Origin: Treponema sp.
GTDB taxonomy: Bacteria > Spirochaetota > Spirochaetia > Treponematales > Breznakiellaceae
Reading direction: 5' to 3'
Assembly (NCBI GenBank): GCA_031274565.1
Contig: JAISPY010000264.1
Location: 1 to 5,253 of the forward strand
DNA: 5,253 nt
Below the pieces are notes generated by a model. It made no database searches. It saw only the letters and a list, made by a program, of their open reading frames with translations, and had not been told where the DNA came from. The translations under genes were made by a program, and so were the position numbers. Of this stretch, positions 1 to 4,420 are shown piece by piece; position 1 is the stretch's first letter, and each line of letters opens with the position of its first letter.

Positions 1-1643
1 ACATCGTTTTACAGGGGATAAGTTCCGCCGGTTCGGTAACATTTTCAGGCGATTATCAGGCGAATCTCTACCTCAACGGCCTGGGGCTTACCGCTGCGGA
101 CGGCGCGGCAATCAACAACACCGGCGGCGGAACGCTTACCGTTACGATTGGTGACGGAACAGCAAACCGCCTTATCGACAGCGCGGGGAGCGGCGACAAA
201 GCCGCGTTTTACAGCAAAGGCGATCTGGCCTTTGCTGGGACGGGTGTTCTTGAAGTGCGCGGTAAAGCAGGACACGGCATCGCGTCAAAGGGAACTATTA
301 CCCAAACAGGCGGGACTATTTGGGTAAAGGAAGCGGTGAAAGACGGAATAAACGCCAAAACCGTGAACATTTCGGGCGGAACATTTACAGCGCGGACTAA
401 AGGCGACGGCATTCAGGGGGATGACGCTGTTGCTATTACCGGCGGCGTATTTGAAATTGTTACCACGGCGGAGGAGGTAAAAGCCCACGGCGTAAAAAGC
501 GACGGGGATATTGTCATCGGCGCAAGCGGCTCCTCGTCATCCACCCCTGAAATGGAAATTACCGTATATGGGAACGGCTCAAAATGTTTAAGCAGCGACG
601 GTGATGTAACTATTGCCAGCGGCAGCCTAACGCTTTATACAGCCGGTAACGGATACTGGGATACAGAAAGCGATGAGGCCGATAAAACGACCGCCTGTGC
701 GGGGATAAAATGCGACGGCGATTTAACTATTTCTGGTGGTGATATTACCATGCTCAGTACCGGAACCGGCGGCAAGGGAATAAGTGTTGACGGGGATATT
801 ACTATTTCAGGGGGCAATCTGAATGTAACCACCACCGGCGAAGCCTACGTTTATGGCGCGTATGATACTAAGTCCAAGGGGATAAAGAGCGATAACAACA
901 TTACGATAAGCGGCGGAAAAATCGTGATCTATACCTACACCGACGGCGCCGAGGGGCTGGAATGTGAATATACGCTTACTATCTCAGGGGGCGACATCGA
1001 GATAGACAGCTATGATGACGCAATCAACGCCTCAGGAGGCAATAACCCCACAACCGGAGCGAGCCTGAATCAGGGGAAAATTATTATTTCAGGAGGCGCC
1101 ATTTTTTGCAACAGCAGCAACAACGACGGCATTGACAGTAACGGAACCATAGCGATTTCCGGCGGGACGGTTATTTCCTGCGGTACGCAATCCCCGGAAG
1201 AAGGCTTTGACTGCGACAATAACACCTTTGCCATCACCGGCGGAACGCTCATCGGCCTGGGCGGTGCTACCAGCAAACCGACAACATCCCCAAGTACGCA
1301 GTGTTCTGTGGAGTTTACCAGCGCATCCAATGCGGCTGCGATTTTGCATATTGAAAGCATCGACGGCAAAGAAGCGCTGACGTTACAACTGCCGCGAACC
1401 TACCGGGGAACTTTATGTATGCTCTTTAGCAGCCCCGCCTTGGTCTCAGGAACCCAATACGCTATCTATACAGACGGCAGTATATCCGGGGGAACCGATT
1501 TCCACGGCCTTTATTCCGGCGCGGCCTACACAAAGGGGACGCAGGCGGGAACATTCACTGCGTCGAAATACACAAACGCGGGAGGCGGACCGAGTACCGC
1601 TCCCGGTCCTGGCAATAGACCGGGCGTTCCTGGTCGTCCGTAA
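1..1643 (+). CDS. Cthe_2159-family carbohydrate-binding beta-helix protein (5' end missing)
   Basis: The frame is open from base 3 to the TAA at 1641-1643, giving 546 visible residues. There is no credible internal start: an in-frame GTG at 255 lies inside the conserved domain. The visible N-terminus fits the start of the Cthe_2159 domain, with GSVTFSGDYQ, LYLNGLGLTAADGAAIN, the DGTANRLID block, then SKGDLAFAGTGVLEVRG and HGIASKG. About ten beta-helix coils follow, each with an (I/V)(S/T)GG turn preceded by an acidic GIxxDGD-like segment. A C-terminal beta-rich block (LHIESIDGK to YSGAAYTKG) and a Gly/Pro-rich tail end the protein. Known for the family: the Clostridium thermocellum member is a secreted, calcium-containing right-handed beta-helix that binds polygalacturonic acid. 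Inferred: an exported or surface protein binding pectin-like polysaccharide. The signal peptide, and so the mode of export or anchoring, lies outside the window. No catalytic motif is visible, so a lyase role is unlikely. Confidence 0.88.
   Translation, partial: IVLQGISSAGSVTFSGDYQANLYLNGLGLTAADGAAINNTGGGTLTVTIGDGTANRLIDSAGSGDKAAFYSKGDLAFAGTGVLEVRGKAGHGIASKGTITQTGGTIWVKEAVKDGINAKTVNISGGTFTARTKGDGIQGDDAVAITGGVFEIVTTAEEVKAHGVKSDGDIVIGASGSSSSTPEMEITVYGNGSKCLSSDGDVTIASGSLTLYTAGNGYWDTESDEADKTTACAGIKCDGDLTISGGDITMLSTGTGGKGISVDGDITISGGNLNVTTTGEAYVYGAYDTKSKGIKSDNNITISGGKIVIYTYTDGAEGLECEYTLTISGGDIEIDSYDDAINASGGNNPTTGASLNQGKIIISGGAIFCNSSNNDGIDSNGTIAISGGTVISCGTQSPEEGFDCDNNTFAITGGTLIGLGGATSKPTTSPSTQCSVEFTSASNAAAILHIESIDGKEALTLQLPRTYRGTLCMLFSSPALVSGTQYAIYTDGSISGGTDFHGLYSGAAYTKGTQAGTFTASKYTNAGGGPSTAPGPGNRPGVPGRP
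294..1250 (+). repeat. Beta-helix coil repeats (xISGGxx) within the carbohydrate-binding gene
   Basis: About ten degenerate coils of roughly 20-45 residues share an ISGG/ITGG turn: TQTGGTI, NISGGTF, AITGGVF, TIASGSL, TISGGDI, TISGGNL, TISGGKI, TISGGDI, IISGGAI, AISGGTV and AITGGTL. Most are preceded by a Gly-hydrophobic-x-x-Asp segment such as GIKCDGD, GISVDGD, GIKSDNN and GIDSNGT. The stacked Asp/Asn side chains are where calcium sites would be expected in this fold. The repeats are diverged at DNA level, so they are structural rather than a recent tandem amplification. Confidence 0.8.
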
Positions 1644-1650
1644 GAGGTAT

Positions 1651-1677
1651 GCGCACGTTGCTGTCCGTAACGTGCGC
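1651..1677 (+). terminator. Hairpin after the beta-helix gene, probable terminator
   Basis: A perfect 9-bp inverted repeat (GCGCACGTT / AACGTGCGC) encloses a 9-base loop and starts 7 bases after the TAA stop. The position, just past the stop of one of two convergent genes, suits a terminator. The following sequence (GGATTCGTTTACC) is only weakly T-rich, so it may be an inefficient intrinsic terminator or a 3'-end stabilising stem. Confidence 0.5.
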
Positions 1678-1835
1678 GGATTCGTTTACCGACAAAGAAT
1701 TTCGGTGGTGATCCAGAAAGTATGCCGGGTATCAAACAAAGCTGTAATTGATGTCTATGGTGATTAGCATTCTTTCATAGAATCATCTTTTATCCTCTTG
1801 GTCATTTCCCCTTCCTCTATCCATCATCCTTTCTA

Positions 1836-1845
1836 GATCACCTCC
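1836..1845 (-). promoter_or_regulatory. Strong Shine-Dalgarno-like sequence without a clear gene
   Basis: GGAGGTGATC on the minus strand matches the full complement of the conserved 3' end of bacterial 16S rRNA. The nearest ATG (1827-1825) is 13 bases beyond GGAGG and opens only 14 codons (MMDRGRGNDQEDKR). Another ATG at 1804-1802 opens 13 codons. No normal-length gene follows, so its function is uncertain and it may be chance. Confidence 0.2.
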
Positions 1846-1881
1846 CGATTTTTTTCCATCCTTGTCATCCTGTTTCTTATG

Positions 1882-1890
1882 ATTATACCA
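1882..1890 (-). promoter_or_regulatory. Possible extended -10 promoter box (TGGTATAAT)
   Basis: On the minus strand the sequence TGGTATAAT is a perfect TATAAT with the TGn extension. No convincing -35 box lies 16-18 bases upstream. If active it would transcribe the 3' intergenic region towards and antisense to the end of the beta-helix gene. It falls just after the SPOR gene stop, inside the unassigned open frame. Confidence 0.25.
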
Positions 1891-1930
1891 CGGTTTTCCT
1901 CCGCGGGGATCTTGAGTTGTTGACGGTGGC

Positions 1931-3565
1931 TTACGTCCCCCGTCTCACGAAGGCATCCGGGTATCCAATACCTTTGAAACGTCGCAAGAGGGCGTCGCTT
2001 TCTCCCAGATTCAAGGGACCCAGCAGAATCCGATAGAGGGATCTGGCCGGGTTCTGTGCATTAGGAACCTGTTGTATGGTTACGGGATAGGGGGTTCCTC
2101 CTATCTTGGATAACTCCAGCTCTACCAGGCTGGGGGTATGGTACGCTCCTAATTGGAGGTAATACTTACCTGCTTCCAAGCGGCTGATCACCGGTACTGA
2201 AAACTGCCCAGCGTGTAGAGGCGGGGACGCCGGGATTGGGGGTATTTGGGGCGTTAATTGCAGTTCTCGCTGGGAATTCGCCAGGGGCGGGATAATGAAA
2301 GTAGGATCGATAGCTTGAGCAGTCTGAGCAGGAATCGCGAGGGGAGCATTGGGGATGGGGGCTATTTCCGCTTCTGGAGGAAGCTCGGCCGCTGCCCGTT
2401 CTGCAGGAGGCCGCTCTTCCGCTTCAACCAACCGGTAGGCATCCGCATTATACCGGGTTCCTTCAGGGACCGCGGTTCGTTCCACGATTGTTACCCCTTC
2501 GGCGCTCGGTTTTTCTTGGATCGGCGCTTCCGCCTCCTGGGTAGTACTCGTGGGGAGTTCCTGGGGCAAAGAGGTTTCCGGGTTTACTACCCCGGTTTCT
2601 AAGAGGGGTTTTTCCTGAATGGTGAGGGTACCGGTACTGCTGAGGGGGTGTGCTTCCGGAGCAGTAACATCGGGAGTTTCCGCTTCTTCTCCGGCTGCTT
2701 CGGGTTGCTTGGTAAGGTCCTCCGCTGCGGTGGGGGGAAGCCGTACCGGCAATCCTTCCGCGCCGCGGCTTTCCGCTACCTCGCTGGGAGCTTCGGGCTG
2801 GGTGGCAGTTACGGCTCCCTGCAAATAGGTTTCAGGCTGTTCCAGCCGTTCTTCTGGTTTTTCGGTAATGGTTACCGTCACATCTTCAGCGGCGCCAGGA
2901 AAGGCCGTAACATCAGGCCGATTGGTTCCCGAAGATGCTGGTTCCGCAGGACGGATCGCCGTCAGTTCCGGATCCGGACTGGTTCGCTCGTTCCCGCTTA
3001 ATGCTGCAGGGGTACCGGGTTTATAGGCATTGGGGATACCTATAGCATCCTTGAGGGACGTATCTTCCGGGGGGCGGGGCGGTGCGACGGCAGGGGGCGG
3101 GGAAGGCTTTTCAGGAAGGGGTGTCTTAGCAGCGCCCGCTTCCCGGACACCCATCGAAGGATCTGCCTCAGCAACGGTGCGGTCTTTTTGAGCGAGATAT
3201 TGAGAAAAGGCTTCCGGGTCCGCCGGCTGTATCATCTTGATTCTGCCCAAAGAACCGATGGGCATCCCTATTGCCTCCGCCGCTTCCCTGGTAAGGGTGA
3301 TCAAAAGCCCTGGATTGTCTAGGCTCGCGACAACCGTAACCGGTATGGTTTTTTCTGTTTCCAGATTGGTAATATACACCACCGTATTCCGGGGGAACGC
3401 ATTGGTTGCCCCATAAAGACCTTCTGTCGGAAGCTCACCGGTGGTAGAAACCACGGCGTTTCCTTCCCAGACGCTTCCTTCCCACTCAGACGCGCTGATG
3501 CATAGGATACATACGGCTATAACACCCGCCGCAAGCTGTTTTTTTTTCATATACTGCATACTCAT
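1931..3565 (-). CDS. Exported SPOR-domain protein with RlpA-like barrel and long linker
   Basis: This encodes 544 aa. The ATG at 3565 is chosen because GAAGGA lies 5 bases upstream; the ATGs at residues 3 and 6 are spaced less well. Residues about 6-26 form a signal peptide (KKK, then a hydrophobic core, likely cut near ISA-S). Its two Cys are the only ones in the protein and neither sits in a good lipobox, so it is probably periplasmic rather than a lipoprotein. Residues about 43-112 resemble the double-psi beta-barrel of RlpA (PRNTVVYITNLETEK, then SLDNPGLLITLTREAAEAIGM). Residues about 145-460 are a Pro/Glu/Ala/Thr-rich linker. Residues about 465-541 are a SPOR domain (YYLQLGAYHT, then YRILLGPLNLGESDALL). 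SPOR domains bind glycan strands stripped of stem peptides at division sites, which suggests a cell-wall or division role. The barrel lacks the RlpA catalytic His, so transglycosylase activity is doubtful. Likely co-transcribed with the upstream 169-aa gene. Confidence 0.88.
   Translation of the reverse strand: MSMQYMKKKQLAAGVIAVCILCISASEWEGSVWEGNAVVSTTGELPTEGLYGATNAFPRNTVVYITNLETEKTIPVTVVASLDNPGLLITLTREAAEAIGMPIGSLGRIKMIQPADPEAFSQYLAQKDRTVAEADPSMGVREAGAAKTPLPEKPSPPPAVAPPRPPEDTSLKDAIGIPNAYKPGTPAALSGNERTSPDPELTAIRPAEPASSGTNRPDVTAFPGAAEDVTVTITEKPEERLEQPETYLQGAVTATQPEAPSEVAESRGAEGLPVRLPPTAAEDLTKQPEAAGEEAETPDVTAPEAHPLSSTGTLTIQEKPLLETGVVNPETSLPQELPTSTTQEAEAPIQEKPSAEGVTIVERTAVPEGTRYNADAYRLVEAEERPPAERAAAELPPEAEIAPIPNAPLAIPAQTAQAIDPTFIIPPLANSQRELQLTPQIPPIPASPPLHAGQFSVPVISRLEAGKYYLQLGAYHTPSLVELELSKIGGTPYPVTIQQVPNAQNPARSLYRILLGPLNLGESDALLRRFKGIGYPDAFVRRGT
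2186..3133 (-). repeat. Low-complexity Pro/Glu/Ala/Thr linker of the SPOR protein
   Basis: Roughly 315 residues between the barrel and the SPOR domain are rich in Pro, Glu, Ala and Thr, with no Cys or Trp. A loose motif recurs: TITEKPEE, TIQEKPLLE and PIQEKPSAE, often followed by hydrophobic residues and NPE or VERT. DVTAFPG and DVTAPEAH form another echo. This suggests an extended, disordered spacer able to cross the periplasm, and its composition produces long spurious open frames on the opposite strand. Confidence 0.7.
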
Positions 3566-3570
3566 ACCGA

Positions 3571-3576
3571 TCCTTC
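3571..3576 (-). promoter_or_regulatory. Ribosome binding site of the SPOR gene
   Basis: GAAGGA on the minus strand sits 5 bases before the ATG at 3565-3563. It favours that ATG over the in-frame ATGs at 3559 (11 bases away) and 3550 (20 bases away). The 86-base gap between the two minus-strand genes shows no convincing terminator or promoter, consistent with an operon. Confidence 0.7.
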
Positions 3577-3651
3577 GAGACGGTTGTTAACCATTTATCC
3601 TGAATAGGGAGCAACCCTGAAGGTCCCAGGAGACGCTCTCCCATTCTCCGG

Positions 3652-4161
3652 TCAGCCTCCTAGGTAAGCCAGGAAGATCCGGGCCGCTTTTTTGACCTCA
3701 AGCAGTTCTTCCGAAGGTGATTTACTGATGGTCTGGGGGTAGTGTTGTTCCCCTATACTGTGATAGGGCTGGATGCTGAAAAGCTTGAGGGAAATCGATT
3801 GGGGTCTTGGCGAAGGATGTTCCCTGGTACCCGGATACTCCATAAGGACGAGGATAAAAAAATCAGACCCTCCCGCGATGGCCTCTTGCAGTTTCCCTTG
3901 GGCTTCCTGAGGAAATTCCCCTTCCGGTCTCCTGGGGACTTGCATAATCGCGGCATTACTCACGATATGTCCTGCCTCAAAAAACGCATCCATCAAGCCG
4001 GTTTCCCAGCGCTGTGAAGATTCCTGCACCGGGCTGCCTTGCCGAACCCCGGTCTCGATGACCAGAAAGCTTAGGGTCGCGCCATACAGTGGAAAAATGA
4101 AACAACTATGCAAGCATACCAGCACGCTCAATGGTTTTACAAACCCCATTTTTTTACGCAT
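3652..4161 (-). CDS. Small exported protein of unknown function
   Basis: This encodes 169 aa, ending in TGA. The N-terminus is a signal peptide: RKK, a hydrophobic stretch at residues about 8-25 and a likely cut after FPLYGA. The mature part (about 140 aa) has no Cys, so both Cys lie in the signal peptide. By eye the mature chain alternates strand and helix: strand LSFLVIETG, helix RWETGLMDAFFEAGH, helix EAQGKLQEAIAGG then strand SDFFILVLMEY, strand ISLKLFSIQ, and a C-terminal helix SEELLEVKKAARIFLAYL. This loosely recalls small periplasmic alpha/beta domains of the LpoB/CsgG type, but that is only a topological impression. I do not recognise the family. It lies 86 bases upstream of the SPOR gene on the same strand, so a shared envelope role is inferred. 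The ATG at 4161 follows AGGAG by only 1 base; the in-frame ATG at 4149 is 13 bases away, so the start is uncertain. Confidence 0.8.
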   Translation of the reverse strand: MRKKMGFVKPLSVLVCLHSCFIFPLYGATLSFLVIETGVRQGSPVQESSQRWETGLMDAFFEAGHIVSNAAIMQVPRRPEGEFPQEAQGKLQEAIAGGSDFFILVLMEYPGTREHPSPRPQSISLKLFSIQPYHSIGEQHYPQTISKSPSEELLEVKKAARIFLAYLGG

Positions 4162-4162
4162 A

Positions 4163-4167
4163 CTCCT
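4163..4167 (-). promoter_or_regulatory. Unusually placed ribosome binding site (AGGAG)
   Basis: AGGAG is preceded by a run of six A on the minus strand. It is 1 base from the ATG at 4161 and 13 bases from the in-frame ATG at 4149. Neither spacing is ideal. A stop codon in frame at 4174-4176 rules out any start further upstream. Confidence 0.5.
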
Positions 4168-4173
4168 TTTTTC

Positions 4174-4201
4174 TTATCGGCACAATCCAGGAGGCGCTGT
4201 A
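4174..4201 (-). promoter_or_regulatory. Sigma-28 (FliA)-like promoter for the minus-strand pair
   Basis: The minus strand carries GCCGATAA (4181-4174), an exact match to the FliA -10 consensus. TACA lies 16 bases upstream (4201-4198), against the consensus TAAA with 15 bases. Transcription would start near 4167, leaving a very short leader before the ATG at 4161 or about 18 bases before the ATG at 4149. The -10 match is exact but the spacing is off by one. A vegetative alternative (TTGAGG, then a poor TATTTC) further upstream is weaker still. Confidence 0.35.
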
Positions 4202-4259
4202 GAGGGCAATCGAAATATGCGGGTTGCGTCGTTCCTCAAACGTACCGAGGGTATGCGCA

Positions 4260-4297
4260 CGGGTAGAACCGGGAAGTTACCTCTCCGGTTCTACCCG
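4260..4297 (+). repeat. 13-bp perfect inverted repeat upstream of the sensor gene
   Basis: CGGGTAGAACCGG (4260-4272) and its exact reverse complement (4285-4297) enclose a 12-base loop, GAAGTTACCTCT. As RNA it would form a very stable stem about 80 bases before the sensor ATG. No plus-strand gene ends just upstream, so it is not an ordinary end-of-gene terminator. It may be a leader attenuator or stabiliser, a protein-binding site, or a terminator for transcripts from either side. Confidence 0.6.
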
Positions 4298-4302
4298 ACT
4301 GG

Positions 4303-4316
4303 GGGAGGCTTCTCCC
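4303..4316 (+). terminator. Second small hairpin with pyrimidine tail, possible attenuator
   Basis: GGGAG and CTCCC enclose the four-base loop GCTT, followed by GGCTTTCCTTTTAG. The pyrimidine-rich tail after a G+C stem is terminator-like, and it sits 6 bases after the large inverted repeat. With only 5 base pairs and a broken T-tract, it is weak evidence for attenuation in the sensor gene leader. Confidence 0.3.
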
Positions 4317-4339
4317 GGCTTTCCTTTTAGGGGGCTTTC

Positions 4340-4420
4340 ATGGTTAAATCCCTTCATGGTGTTCTAAGGAGTGAGTATGAAGATTGGGGTGAAACTGGTC
4401 GCGGTGATCAGCGCGTTTAA
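4340..4420 (+). CDS. Possible 26-codon leader ORF overlapping the sensor gene start
   Basis: ATG at 4340 opens 26 codons (beginning MVKSLHGVLRSEYEDW) and stops with TAA at 4418-4420, overlapping the start of the sensor gene in another phase. AGGGGG lies 5 bases upstream (4329-4334), a fair ribosome site. If translated, ribosomes would run through the Shine-Dalgarno and start of the sensor gene, affecting its expression. Nothing about the peptide is recognisable and it may be chance. Confidence 0.15.
   Translation: MVKSLHGVLRSEYEDWGETGRGDQRV
4365..4371 (+). promoter_or_regulatory. Ribosome binding site of the sensor gene
   Basis: TAAGGAG lies 5 bases before the ATG at 4377. This strong match and the hydrophobic N-terminus that follows fix the start of the sensor protein. 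No convincing promoter is visible between 4162 and 4340 on the plus strand. Confidence 0.75.

Larger units (their letters stand above)
1783..1944 (-). other. Unassigned 53-codon open frame continuing past the SPOR gene stop
   Basis: This minus-strand frame overlaps the last codons of the SPOR gene in a different phase, and runs to a TGA at 1783-1785. It encodes a very hydrophilic, charged peptide containing RGGKPWYNHKK, DDKDGKKSGGD and LERMMDRGRG. The only in-frame start codons are the two ATGs at 1827 and 1824, which would give just 14 or 13 residues. It could be a C-terminal tail lost by frameshift at a run of five G (1937-1941), a relic of a small gene, or chance. I do not recognise it. 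The third minus-strand phase is also open across most of the gap, which weakens the coding argument. Confidence 0.2.

Noticed and set aside
255..257. GTG at 255 as the start of the beta-helix gene
   Set aside because: The frame is open to the window edge and the upstream residues match the conserved start of the domain, so the true start is outside the window.
1836..1845. Plus-strand GATCACCTCC as the 3' end of a 16S rRNA gene
   Set aside because: The match is only the ten bases of the anti-Shine-Dalgarno; the upstream sequence has no rRNA helix 45 or conserved 16S sequence.
2258..3001. Plus-strand open frames of 114, 69 and 117 codons opposite the SPOR gene
   Set aside because: They mirror the Pro/Glu/Ala-rich linker codons, have Arg/Gly/Phe/Ser-rich unnatural composition, and lack ribosome sites; the minus-strand protein has clear domains.
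3629..3641. Small hairpin GGAGA-CGC-TCTCC between the two minus-strand genes as a terminator
   Set aside because: Only 5 base pairs with a 3-base loop and no following T-tract in the direction of transcription.
1646..4261. Shared 12-mer GGTATGCGCACG at 1646-1657 and 4250-4261, each next to a hairpin
   Set aside because: About one shared 12-mer is expected by chance in a window this size, and the flanking sequences and stems differ.
4058..4330. Plus-strand 90-codon frame across the start of the small exported protein and the divergent region
   Set aside because: It is antisense to a signal-peptide gene, runs through the inverted repeats, and has no recognisable protein features.
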